From: JACZWL01 sp046756445
Lineage (GTDB): Bacteria; Pseudomonadota; Gammaproteobacteria; Steroidobacterales; Woeseiaceae
Length of the DNA stretch: 59,348 bases
Direction: 5' to 3'
Assembly: GCA_046756445.1 (NCBI GenBank)
Contig: JBHHWI010000004.1
Location: 1 to 59,348 of the forward strand
The stretch's first letter is position 1, and each line of letters opens with the position of its first letter. The notes under the pieces were generated by a model, which saw only the letters and a list, made by a program, of their open reading frames with translations, searched no databases and had not been told where the DNA came from. A program made the position numbers and the translations under genes. Of the stretch, positions 26,948-35,247 are shown piece after piece.

Positions 26948-27009
26948 CGGTCGTAACGGCAAACCGACACGCAGACCCCGCATCCCGACTGGATGGTGGG
27001 GTTTTTTTT
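26940..27009 (+). promoter_or_regulatory. ilv-leu transcription attenuator
   Basis: Two mutually exclusive folds are visible. The terminator pairs ACCCCGCATCC (26975-26985) with GGATGGTGGGGT (26991-27002) around a 5-nt loop and is followed by eight T. The antiterminator pairs 26940-26953 (GCGGGTAGCGGTCG) with 26965-26981, which includes the left arm of the terminator. Segment 26940-26953 contains the leader stop codon, so a ribosome that reaches the stop masks it and permits termination, while a ribosome stalled earlier leaves it free. The ilvC SD AAGGA lies just after the T run. Confidence 0.8.
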
Positions 27010-27037
27010 GTCGGCAGGTCGATAAGGAAAACAGTAA

Positions 27038-28024
27038 ATGCAGATGTACTCCGAGGCAGACGTCGATACTTCATGCGTTGCAGGCAAACGAATCACAATT
27101 CTCGGCTACGGCAGTCAGGGTCGCGCCCACGCGCTGAATCTGAAAGACAGCGGCTTCGATGTCGTCGTCGGACTCCGGCCCGGCGGCCCCAGTTGGGCAA
27201 GAGCCGAAGCCGACGGGCTTCGGGTTGCGGAGCCGGAAAACGCGGTCGACGGCGCGGCGATTGTCGCCTTCCTCACGCCCGATCTCGTGCAAGGATCTCT
27301 GTATCGGTCGGTCGAATCCGAACTGGGCCGGGGCTCCGCAATTCTGTTTGCGCACGGCTTCAATATTCATTTCAATCAGATCGATCCCCGTTCCGATCTC
27401 GACGTCGTCCTGATCGCGCCCAAGGGACCCGGCGATCTGGTCAGGCGGCAATATGAGGAGGGCCACGGTGTGCCGTGCCTGGTCGCCGTGGACAGGGATG
27501 CCAGCGGCGAAGCCCTGAAGCTCGCCCTTGCCTATGCGCAGGGCATTGGGGGTGCGCGCGCCGGGGTCATCGAAACGACCTTCGCCGAGGAAACCGAAAC
27601 CGATTTGTTCGGTGAGCAGGCGGTGTTGTGCGGCGGAGCCACGGAGCTCGTCGTAGCCGGTTTCGAAACGCTCGTCAAGGCCGGCTATCAGCCCGAGGTA
27701 GCGTATTACGAGTGCATGCACGAGCTGAAGCTCATTGTCGACCTGCTGCACGAGGGGGGCTTGAGGAAGATGCATGAGTTCATCAGCGAGACTGCTGCAT
27801 ACGGCGATCTAACGCGTGGGCCGCGCGTGGTGGACGATCATGTACGCGAGCGGATGCAAAAGGTCTTGACCGATATCCAGGACGGGACATTTGCCAGAGA
27901 GTGGATCGCAGAGAACGAAAACGATCAAAGAGAGTACAAACGGATGATGAACGAGGATCTGGCGCATCAGATCGAGAAGGTCGGCGCAGACCTCCGGAGC
28001 CGCATGGACTGGTTGGAGAACTAG
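27038..28024 (+). CDS. ilvC: Ketol-acid reductoisomerase (class I)
   Basis: This 328-aa enzyme converts acetolactate or acetohydroxybutyrate to dihydroxy acids in Val/Ile synthesis. The Rossmann motif GYGSQGRAHALNLKDSG is at 23-39, the invariant His106 in AHGFNIHF, and metal ligands in EETETDLFGEQAVLCGG and the ECMHELKLIVDL region. The length marks class I. AAGGA lies 9 nt before the ATG. It is first in the operon after the attenuator. The preceding enzyme, acetolactate synthase (ilvBN/ilvGM), is not in the window. Confidence 0.96.
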   Translation: MQMYSEADVDTSCVAGKRITILGYGSQGRAHALNLKDSGFDVVVGLRPGGPSWARAEADGLRVAEPENAVDGAAIVAFLTPDLVQGSLYRSVESELGRGSAILFAHGFNIHFNQIDPRSDLDVVLIAPKGPGDLVRRQYEEGHGVPCLVAVDRDASGEALKLALAYAQGIGGARAGVIETTFAEETETDLFGEQAVLCGGATELVVAGFETLVKAGYQPEVAYYECMHELKLIVDLLHEGGLRKMHEFISETAAYGDLTRGPRVVDDHVRERMQKVLTDIQDGTFAREWIAENENDQREYKRMMNEDLAHQIEKVGADLRSRMDWLEN

Positions 28025-28026
28025 AT

Positions 28027-29595
28027 ATGACGGAAGAGCGCATCAGGATTTTCGACACGACCCTGCGTGACGGCGAACAGGCGCCCGGCTGCAGCATGAC
28101 GATCCGGGAGAAACTCCGGGTTGCCAAGGCGCTCGCCGATCTTCGCGTCGATATCATCGAAGCCGGCTTCCCGGCGGCCTCTCCCGGCGATTTCGATTCG
28201 GTCAGGGCGATCGCCGACGAGAATCACGGGCCGACGATCTGCGGACTGGCTCGCTGCAACCCCGAGGACATCGAGAAAGTCCATGCCGCGGTCAAGGGCG
28301 CCGACAGCCATCGCATCCACGTCTTCGTGGCGACGAGCGAGATACATCGCCGGCACAAGCTGAAGATGGCGAAGGAAGAAATCCTGAGGAGCGCGGCAAG
28401 CGCAGTCAGCATGGCACGGGACCTGTGCGAGGACGTCGAATTCTCGCCGGAAGACGCGTCTCGAACGGAACTGGCCTATCTCGCCGAAGTCGTCGCGGCC
28501 GCCATCGAGGCCGGCGCAACAACCGTCAACATTCCGGACACGGTCGGCTATACGGTACCGGGCGAGTTCGACCAGCTCTTCAGATACCTCAAGAAACACG
28601 TTCCCGGAATCGACGATGTGGTGCTCAGCGTCCACTGCCACAACGACCTGGGGATGGCTGTCGCGAACAGCCTGGCCGCAGTATCCGCGGGTGCACGGCA
28701 GGTCGAGTGCACGATCAACGGCATCGGCGAGCGTGCCGGTAATTGCTCGCTGGAAGAAATCGTAATGGCCGTGAAGACGCGCGCCGAATACTTCGACCTC
28801 GAGACCGCTGTGGACACGACGCGTCTCTACCCGACAGCGCGGCTGGTGTCGAGTATCACCGGCATGCATATACCGAGGAACAAGGCGATAGTCGGCGAAA
28901 ACGCTTTCGCTCACGAAGCCGGCATTCATCAGCACGGCATGCTTCAGCACCATTCCACCTATGAGATCATGCGCCCTGGCGAGGTCGGCATCAATCGGTC
29001 GAATCTCGTGCTCGGCAAGCACAGCGGGCGACACGCATTTCGTAACAGGGTCAGGGATCTCGGATTCGACCTCGATGAGTTCGAAACCAATCGAGCATTT
29101 CAGGAATTCAAGAAGCTGGCGGACAAGAAAAAGGACATGTACGACGGCGATATCGAAGCGATCATCATGAATGTTGACAGCACGTCGGCCGGCCCCTGGT
29201 CGCTCGAGTCGCTGCAGGTAAGCTCGCAAACCGATCGTCCGGCCTCGGCTGTCATCCGCCTTCTTAACGACAACGGTGACGAGGTCGGTGAGTCAGCACG
29301 GGCTGACGGCCCCGTTGCCGCCGCCTTCAACGCCATCGAAAGGGCGACCGGTGTCCGGCTCACGCTCAAGAACTTCGAGTTGCACAGCGCCACGGTCGGA
29401 GAGGATGCACAGGGCGAAGTGGTCGTCACCGTCGAGTACAACGGAGACAGCTACCGTGGTCACGGCGTCAGCGTCGACATCGTGGAGGCCGGCAGCCGCG
29501 CGTACCTCGAAGTGATCAACCGGATCCTGAGACGCCGCGAGCGGGGCCTGGACACGACGCGTGACATCGATGATGTGACTCGCGCGACGATTTAG
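28027..29595 (+). CDS. leuA: 2-isopropylmalate synthase
   Basis: The start is ATG 28027, 2 bp after the ilvC stop (522 aa); upstream in-frame codons belong to the 3' end of ilvC in another frame. The enzyme condenses acetyl-CoA with 2-oxoisovalerate, the first step of leucine synthesis. The TIM-barrel has FDTTLRDGEQAPGCSM, metal-binding HCHNDLGMA and NGIGERAGN. The C-terminal regulatory LeuA dimer domain (about 390-522), site of leucine feedback inhibition, is complete. Length matches the standard bacterial form. Confidence 0.96.
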   Translation: MTEERIRIFDTTLRDGEQAPGCSMTIREKLRVAKALADLRVDIIEAGFPAASPGDFDSVRAIADENHGPTICGLARCNPEDIEKVHAAVKGADSHRIHVFVATSEIHRRHKLKMAKEEILRSAASAVSMARDLCEDVEFSPEDASRTELAYLAEVVAAAIEAGATTVNIPDTVGYTVPGEFDQLFRYLKKHVPGIDDVVLSVHCHNDLGMAVANSLAAVSAGARQVECTINGIGERAGNCSLEEIVMAVKTRAEYFDLETAVDTTRLYPTARLVSSITGMHIPRNKAIVGENAFAHEAGIHQHGMLQHHSTYEIMRPGEVGINRSNLVLGKHSGRHAFRNRVRDLGFDLDEFETNRAFQEFKKLADKKKDMYDGDIEAIIMNVDSTSAGPWSLESLQVSSQTDRPASAVIRLLNDNGDEVGESARADGPVAAAFNAIERATGVRLTLKNFELHSATVGEDAQGEVVVTVEYNGDSYRGHGVSVDIVEAGSRAYLEVINRILRRRERGLDTTRDIDDVTRATI

Positions 29596-29632
29596 ATTTG
29601 CGTAAGCTTACAAGGTCTGGAGATCGCATCTG

Positions 29633-30592
29633 ATGAGTTTCGAGGGCGCCAAACTGATCTGGCATAACGGCCAGATGCTTCCGTGGGATCAGGCGACAGT
29701 GCACGTCATGGCACACGCCCTGCACTACGGCTCTTCCGTATTCGAGGGAATCCGCGTTTACGAGACGCCCGATGGCCCGAGAGTTTTTCGATTGACGGAT
29801 CACATCCGGCGTTTGTTTGACTCTGCCCTGATACATCGGATTCCGGTTCCCTACGACATTCCGACCCTGATCGGCGTGTGCAAGGAAGTGGTGCTCGCCA
29901 ACGAGTTAATGAACGGTGCTTATATCCGGCCAATCGTATTTCGCGGGCTCGGCGACGTCGGGCTCGCCCCGAAACCGGACCACCCGGTCGATGTGTCGAT
30001 CGCCGCATGGGAATGGGGCGCCTATCTCGGCGCCGATGGACTGGAAAAGGGCGTCGATGTCTGCGTATCGAGCTGGCAACGCGTCGCGCCCAATACCGTG
30101 CCGGCGCTCGCCAAAGCCGGCGGCAATTACCTGTCGAGTACGTTGATCAGCATCGAAGCAAAGCGCCTGGGCTTCACGGAGGGCATCGCACTGTCCACCG
30201 ACGGGCTGGTCAGCGAGGGCGCGGGCGAAAATCTTTTCATCGTCCGCGATGGACGGATCATCACGCCGCCCGCGACGTCGTCCATTCTTACCGGCATTAC
30301 CCGTGACACGGTCTCGCGACTGGCCGCTCAACTCGGGATGGAGGTGCGCGAGCAGGCGATACCGCGCGAGATGCTGTATCTCGCGGATGAAATGTTCTTT
30401 ACCGGCACGGCAGCCGAGATCACTCCCATTCGATCGGTCGACAGGATCGAGATCGGCGACGGGTGCCGCGGGCCGGTGACCCGGCGACTACAGGACGCGT
30501 TTTTCGGGCTTTTCAACGGCGAGACGGAAGATCGCCACGGCTGGCTCGAGACTCTCGATACACAGAAAGCGGCCGCCGCCGGCGGTAACTAG
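29633..30592 (+). CDS. ilvE: Branched-chain amino acid aminotransferase
   Basis: This 319-aa fold-type IV PLP enzyme carries out the last transamination to Val, Leu and Ile. HALHYGSSVFEGIRVYET is near residue 23-40, the Schiff-base Lys is in ALAKAGGNYLSS, and SEGAGENLF plus FFTGTAAEITPI are family signatures. It lies between leuA and leuC in one direction with short gaps, an arrangement that places the shared last step in the same attenuated unit. Confidence 0.95.
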   Translation: MSFEGAKLIWHNGQMLPWDQATVHVMAHALHYGSSVFEGIRVYETPDGPRVFRLTDHIRRLFDSALIHRIPVPYDIPTLIGVCKEVVLANELMNGAYIRPIVFRGLGDVGLAPKPDHPVDVSIAAWEWGAYLGADGLEKGVDVCVSSWQRVAPNTVPALAKAGGNYLSSTLISIEAKRLGFTEGIALSTDGLVSEGAGENLFIVRDGRIITPPATSSILTGITRDTVSRLAAQLGMEVREQAIPREMLYLADEMFFTGTAAEITPIRSVDRIEIGDGCRGPVTRRLQDAFFGLFNGETEDRHGWLETLDTQKAAAAGGN

Positions 30593-30597
30593 CCTGC

Positions 30598-32007
30598 ATG
30601 GGTGCAGGTAATCCACGAACCCTGTTCGACAAGGTCTGGTCGGAGCACGTCGTTGCGGAAGAGACCAGAGATACCCCGGCGATCCTCTACGTCGACCTGC
30701 ATCTGGTTCATGAAGTAACGACGCCGCAGGCGTTTACGCTATTGCGTGACAACGCCCTGCCCGTACGCCGACCCGATCTGACGCTCGGCACGCTCGACCA
30801 CTCCACACCGACCACGCCGGTCGGCAGTCTCACGGACCTGTCCGTGGTCGGCGAAGGTGCCGCCAATCAGGTGTTGAGAATGCAGGAAAACTGCCGTGAC
30901 TTCGGTATCGAATTGCTCGGCTTCGACAGCGATCGCCGGGGCATCGTGCACGTGATCGGCCCGGAGCTCGGTGCGACCCAACCCGGCAAGACAATCGTCT
31001 GCGGCGACAGTCACACGAGCACTCACGGTGCGTTCGGCGCGCTCGCATTCGGCATCGGCACAACCGAAGTCGGTCATGTGCTGGCAACCCAGTGTCTGCT
31101 GCAGCGCAAGCCCGAAACGCTTGCCATTGAAGTCAGCGGCAGACTCCCGGCAGGAGTTACCGCCAAGGACCTCATTCTGGCCATTATCGGAAAGATCGGC
31201 ATCGGCGGCGGAACCGGACAGGTGATCGAGTACCGCGGCGACGGAATCTCGGGCCTCGATATGGAAGCCCGAATGACGATCTGCAACATGTCCATTGAAG
31301 CGGGTGCCAGGGCCGGCATGATTGCACCTGACGACACGACGTTCGAATACCTCGAAGGCCGGCCTCGATCGCCATCGGGCGCCGACTGGGACGAGGCCGT
31401 CATCCGCTGGCGTAAACTGCCCGGCGATCCGGGCGCGGAATTCGACCGGCGGGTGAATATCCGCGGCGACAGGCTCGGACCAATGGTCACCTTCGGCACG
31501 AATCCCGGCATGGTCATTCCGGTCAACAATCCGGTGCCCGACGCCGGCGAAGACCCGGGATTCCGCAAGGCGCTCGATTACATGCAGCTCGAACCGGGCA
31601 AGCCGCTGACCGAGACCCCTGTCGATGTCGTCTTTATCGGCAGTTGCACGAACTCCCGCCTGTCCGACCTCAAGATGGCGGCAGAGATACTCCGCGGACG
31701 CGAAATCGCACCCGGTGTCGCGATGCTCGTCGTGCCGGGCTCACAGCAGGTGAAACACGAGGCGGAGTCGCTCGGATTGCACGCAATCTTCGAAGCCGCC
31801 GGCGCCGAGTGGCGCGAATCCGGCTGCTCGATGTGTATCGGCATGAACGGTGATACCGTGCCCGGTGGCCAACTCAGCGTCAGTACGAGCAATCGCAATT
31901 TCGAAGGCCGCCAGGGTGTCGGCGCCCGGACCATCCTGGCAAGCCCGTTAACCGCGGCAGCGTCCGCGATCGAAGGCCGGGTCGCCGATCCGCGCCCTTA
32001 CCTGTAG
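30598..32007 (+). CDS. leuC: 3-isopropylmalate dehydratase large subunit
   Basis: This 469-aa aconitase-family subunit holds the 4Fe-4S cluster, with cysteine ligands in FIGSCTNSRLSD and GCSMCIGMN. CGDSHTSTHGAFGALAFGIGT is the active-site signature. It isomerises 2- to 3-isopropylmalate with LeuD. It begins 5 bp after ilvE, with no strong SD, so coupling to ilvE translation is likely. Confidence 0.96.
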   Translation: MGAGNPRTLFDKVWSEHVVAEETRDTPAILYVDLHLVHEVTTPQAFTLLRDNALPVRRPDLTLGTLDHSTPTTPVGSLTDLSVVGEGAANQVLRMQENCRDFGIELLGFDSDRRGIVHVIGPELGATQPGKTIVCGDSHTSTHGAFGALAFGIGTTEVGHVLATQCLLQRKPETLAIEVSGRLPAGVTAKDLILAIIGKIGIGGGTGQVIEYRGDGISGLDMEARMTICNMSIEAGARAGMIAPDDTTFEYLEGRPRSPSGADWDEAVIRWRKLPGDPGAEFDRRVNIRGDRLGPMVTFGTNPGMVIPVNNPVPDAGEDPGFRKALDYMQLEPGKPLTETPVDVVFIGSCTNSRLSDLKMAAEILRGREIAPGVAMLVVPGSQQVKHEAESLGLHAIFEAAGAEWRESGCSMCIGMNGDTVPGGQLSVSTSNRNFEGRQGVGARTILASPLTAAASAIEGRVADPRPYL

Positions 32008-32015
32008 AGTTTGCA

Positions 32016-32600
32016 TTGGAACCGATACGCAGAATTCATTCCCGCACCGTGGTCCTGCCTGAATCGGACGTCGACACGGACCAGATCATCCCCGCCCGGT
32101 TTCTGACCACGACATCTCGCGACGGTCTGGGCGCACGGCTGTTCAACGACTGGCGATTTCGATCGGATGGCACCGTGAACCCCGATTTCGTCCTGAACAG
32201 GGACGAATCCAAAGGCTGCGAGGTGCTGGTAGCGGGTCACAATTTCGGCTGCGGATCTTCGCGCGAACACGCGCCCTGGGCGCTGCTCGACTATGGAATT
32301 CGGGCAGTGATCAGCACCGAGATCGCCGACATTTTTCGCAGCAATTCCCTCAAGAGCGGCTTGTTACCCATCATCGTCGACCACAAGACTCATGCCTGGC
32401 TCATGTCCAATCCCGGTGCCGATGTCGACATCGACGTGTTGAACGCAACGCTTGCGGTCGGCAACGGTGACACCGTCGAGTTTCCGATCGATCGATTTGC
32501 TCGCTACTGCCTGACCGAAGGCGTTGATCAACTCGGCTTCCTGAAAAAGCACGAAGATGCCATAGGACGGTTCGAGGAGACACGGCCCTGGACGCCCTGA
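32016..32600 (+). CDS. leuD: 3-isopropylmalate dehydratase small subunit
   Basis: This 194-aa swivel-domain subunit begins at TTG 32016; the family start MEP... and VDTDQIIPARF confirm that position and no ATG or GTG fits. FGCGSSREHAPWAL is the family signature. It overlaps the 5' end of leuB by 13 bp. A GAGGAG near its end appears to serve as the leuB ribosome binding site. Confidence 0.93.
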   Translation: MEPIRRIHSRTVVLPESDVDTDQIIPARFLTTTSRDGLGARLFNDWRFRSDGTVNPDFVLNRDESKGCEVLVAGHNFGCGSSREHAPWALLDYGIRAVISTEIADIFRSNSLKSGLLPIIVDHKTHAWLMSNPGADVDIDVLNATLAVGNGDTVEFPIDRFARYCLTEGVDQLGFLKKHEDAIGRFEETRPWTP

Positions 32601-33649
32601 TCACCGTTCTGCCCGGCGACGGCATCGGCCCCGAGGTCGCGGATGCCGGAACTTCGGTTCTCCGGCAGGTTGCCGCGACATTCGGCCATAATTTCCGGAT
32701 CGACGAACGGCTGATTGGCGGTGCCGCCATCGATGCGACCGGCTCGCCGCTGCCCCCCGATTCGATCGCAAGCTGCCGAGAGTCCGATGCCGTGCTGCTC
32801 GGCGCCGTAGGCGGCCCGAGATGGTCGGACCCGAACGCCGAAGTGCGCCCCGAGCAGGGCCTTCTCCGGCTCCGCGGCGAGCTCGCAGTCTATGCAAACC
32901 TGAGACCGGTACAGATTATCGAGGCGCTGTCCGGCGCATCACCGATACGGCGCGAACGGCTGCATGGCGTCGATCTCATGGTCGTCCGGGAGCTCACCGG
33001 CGGCATCTACTTCGGCGAGAAGTCGCGTGACGAAGCTTCCGCCAGCGACCTGTGCAGCTACCACACATTCGAAATCGAACGGATCGTGCGTGTCGCGGCG
33101 AAACTCGCACAACAGAGAGGCTTGAAGCTGTGTTCCGTGGACAAGGCCAACGTGCTCGAGACATCGCGCCTGTGGCGCGACGTGACCAACAAGGTCATGG
33201 GCAGCGAGTTCCCGGACGTCGTGCTCGAACACATGCTCGTGGACGCTGCCGCGATGCACCTCATCAATCGCCCTGCTCATTTCGATGTCATCGTCACCGA
33301 GAACATGTTCGGCGATATCCTGACCGATGAAGCGTCGATGCTCGCCGGCTCGCTCGGCATGCTGCCGTCGGCATCGCTTGGCGACTCCAAGCGCGGCCTC
33401 TATGAGCCGATTCACGGCTCGGCGCCGGACATCGAGGGACAGGGGCTCGCAAACCCCTGCGGGACCATCGCGAGTGTTGCGATGTTGCTGCGGCATTCGC
33501 TGGAGCTGGACGAAGAAGCCGCTGCGGTCGAGTCGGCCATCCACGACGTTATCGAAGGCGGCGCGAGGACGGCCGATCTGGCGGTGCCGGGCGACAGCGT
33601 GATGAGTACGGCCGAAATGACCGAAAGCATCACGAAGAAAGTCGCTTAG
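32588..33649 (+). CDS. leuB: 3-isopropylmalate dehydrogenase, probable CTG start
   Basis: This 353-aa NAD-dependent enzyme oxidises and decarboxylates 3-isopropylmalate. The conserved N-terminus ITVLPGDGIGPEV is encoded from 32600, yet between the in-frame stop at 32525 and GTG 32792 there is no ATG, GTG or TTG. CTG at 32588 is 8 nt after GAGGAG (32574-32579) and yields the normal N-terminal length. Other signatures are LRGELAVYANLRPV, ELTGGIYFGEK, VTENMFGDILTDEASMLAGS and PIHGSAPDI. Starting at GTG 32792 would remove the first 68 residues, including part of the cofactor fold. Its stop shares TTAG with the convergent metB-like gene. Confidence 0.88.
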   Translation: MDALITVLPGDGIGPEVADAGTSVLRQVAATFGHNFRIDERLIGGAAIDATGSPLPPDSIASCRESDAVLLGAVGGPRWSDPNAEVRPEQGLLRLRGELAVYANLRPVQIIEALSGASPIRRERLHGVDLMVVRELTGGIYFGEKSRDEASASDLCSYHTFEIERIVRVAAKLAQQRGLKLCSVDKANVLETSRLWRDVTNKVMGSEFPDVVLEHMLVDAAAMHLINRPAHFDVIVTENMFGDILTDEASMLAGSLGMLPSASLGDSKRGLYEPIHGSAPDIEGQGLANPCGTIASVAMLLRHSLELDEEAAAVESAIHDVIEGGARTADLAVPGDSVMSTAEMTESITKKVA

Positions 33650-34836
33650 CCACAGGCGACCGAACTCAATTCGACTGTATTGGTCGTTGCCTCGAGTGCG
33701 TCAAGCACGTCGGCAACCAGATCCTCGTCGCTTTCGATACCCACGGATAAGCGAATCAGGTCCTGCGAGATGCCTGCCTCTGCCAGCGCTTGCTCGCTCA
33801 TCGGTGCATGAGTCATCGATGCCGGGTGACAGACGAGGCTCTCGACCCCGCCCAGAGATTCAGCCAGCGAGAAGTGCCGCAGCTGATCGAGGAATGTGCT
33901 TATGGCCGCCTCGCCTCCCTCGAGCTCGAAACTGAGCATGCCCCCGAAGCCCTGTTGTTGTCGCCCGGCGATATCGTGGCCCGGGTGATCGGCGAGGCCC
34001 GGATAGTAAACCCGCCGCACGGCAGGATGGTTATCGAGAATCGTCGCGAGCTTGAGGGCATTCTCCTCATGCTGGCGCAGCCTCGGGTGCAGTGTGCGCA
34101 GGCCACGAAGCGTAAGATAGCTGTCGAACGGCGCACCGGTTATTCCGAGACAATTTCCCCAGTAGCCGAGTTCCTCGGCAAGCTCCTCTGTCGCGGCGAT
34201 GACGGCGCCGCCGACCACGTCGCTGTGACCGTTCAGATATTTCGTGGTCGAATGAATGACGATGTCGGCGCCGAGCGATATCGGCTGCTGCAGCGCGGGA
34301 GACAGGAAGGTGTTATCGACGGCTAGCAGTGCGCCGCTACTTTTTGCGAGTCTCGAGATGTGCTCGATGTCGACGATCCTGAGCAGCGGATTGGACGGCG
34401 TCTCGACGAGTATCAGGCGTGGGCTAAGCGCGATCGCATTCCTTAGTGCTGCACCGTCGTTTTGATCGACGAACCGAACTTCGAACTGGCCTTTGGCCGA
34501 CAGGCTGTCGAGCAGCCTGTACGTGCCACCGTAACAGTCGTGCGGTGCAATCAGCAGTTCGCCCGGCTTCATGAGCTGCACAAGCAGGGTAATTGCCGCC
34601 ATACCTGACGAAGTCACCACTGCCCCGGCACCGCCCTCGAGATCCGTTAGCGCGTCTGCGAGCGCATCCCGTGTCGGATTGCCACTGCGCGTGTAATCGT
34701 ATTGCCGCGGGTCATCGTAGCCTGCAAAGGCGAAATTCGATGACAGGTACAACGGCGGCACCACGGCACCGTGTTGTCTGTCCGACTCGATAGCAGCTCG
34801 AACAGCAATGGTTGCCGGTTGCGTCCTGGAACTCAT
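33646..34836 (-). CDS. metB: Cystathionine gamma-synthase (MetB-like)
   Basis: This 396-aa Cys/Met-metabolism PLP enzyme has the Schiff-base Lys in STTKYLNGHSDVVGGA, YDYTRSGNPTRDAL, SSGMAAITLL and the C-terminal SLGGVESLVCHPASMTHAPM. By family it forms cystathionine from an activated homoserine and cysteine; O-acylhomoserine sulfhydrylase or cystathionine gamma-lyase activity cannot be fully excluded. A SAM-I riboswitch precedes it, which supports a biosynthetic role in methionine synthesis. The SD GGAG is 8 nt before the ATG. Confidence 0.88.
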   Translation of the reverse strand: MSSRTQPATIAVRAAIESDRQHGAVVPPLYLSSNFAFAGYDDPRQYDYTRSGNPTRDALADALTDLEGGAGAVVTSSGMAAITLLVQLMKPGELLIAPHDCYGGTYRLLDSLSAKGQFEVRFVDQNDGAALRNAIALSPRLILVETPSNPLLRIVDIEHISRLAKSSGALLAVDNTFLSPALQQPISLGADIVIHSTTKYLNGHSDVVGGAVIAATEELAEELGYWGNCLGITGAPFDSYLTLRGLRTLHPRLRQHEENALKLATILDNHPAVRRVYYPGLADHPGHDIAGRQQQGFGGMLSFELEGGEAAISTFLDQLRHFSLAESLGGVESLVCHPASMTHAPMSEQALAEAGISQDLIRLSVGIESDEDLVADVLDALEATTNTVELSSVACG

Positions 34837-34964
34837 GATTCAGTCTCCGCTTGTCCAATGTCACGACGAAGTCGCATGTCTCTCATCGGAACCCTGCGGA
34901 AACCGTCAGGGAGGGTGCCGTGCCCTTCGCTTGCCAATTCATATCGGCTTCACGCTGCACGCGC

Positions 34965-35076
34965 ACTCATCTTTCGGAGCTAAACACCCCGCAGGAGTTG
35001 GCACCTTTTCAGGATGGTTGGTCCTGAAGGTTGCCCCGGCATCATTGGGCCTATCCCTCAGCCGGTCTCGATGAGT
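34965..35076 (-). ncRNA. SAM-I (S-box) riboswitch aptamer
   Basis: The minus-strand RNA shows every S-box landmark in order: P1 arm ACUCAUC, GAGA, the kink-turn and P2 region with UGAGGGAUAGGCCC, AAUGAUGCC, GGGGCAACC, the P3 hairpin UUCAGGA/UCCUGAA, AGGUGCCAACUCCUGC, and the closing CGAAAGAUGAGU that completes P1. It lies 128 nt before the metB ATG. SAM binding should stabilise P1. Downstream, 34881-34893 repeats GATGAG and can pair with the 5' P1 strand over 12 positions with one mismatch, a likely alternative fold. No U-run terminator follows, so control may be translational. Confidence 0.93.
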
Positions 35077-35083
35077 TCCGCGC

Positions 35084-35113
35084 AGTCTATTGGCAAAAAG
35101 TCGGCGACGTCAA
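35084..35113 (-). promoter_or_regulatory. Promoter of the metB riboswitch transcript
   Basis: Read on the minus strand, TTGACG (35113-35108) and TAGACT (35089-35084) are spaced by 18 bp. The expected start at about 35077 coincides with the first base of the aptamer P1 stem, which supports both calls. Confidence 0.65.
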
Positions 35114-35198
35114 GCCGGGAGGCCAGAAAAGTCAGTCACGGATGAAACCAACCGGAACATTATTTTTTCGAAAAAGCGGAAACAAGGGCTTGCGTCCC

Positions 35199-35230
35199 TT
35201 GTCATAGTGTATTAACGTACTAATACATTA
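35199..35230 (+). promoter_or_regulatory. Promoter and palindromic operator of the yerC-his operon
   Basis: An imperfect palindrome, TAGTGTATTA ACGTAC TAATACATTA (35205-35230, one arm mismatch), lies 18 bp before the yerC start. TTGTCA (35199-35204) is a possible -35 and TACATT (35224-35229) a -10 with a long spacer of 19 bp. The palindrome covers the spacer and -10, as expected for a repressor site. It resembles TrpR-family operators in containing GTACTA. Immediately upstream, ACAAGGG/CCCTTGT forms a second, perfect inverted repeat (35182-35202). Confidence 0.5.
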
Positions 35231-35247
35231 TTACATGAACTCAAGCG

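Noticed and set aside
32792..33649. leuB starting at GTG 32792 (285 aa)
   Set aside because: It would remove the conserved GDGIGPEV segment, which is intact upstream in the same frame.
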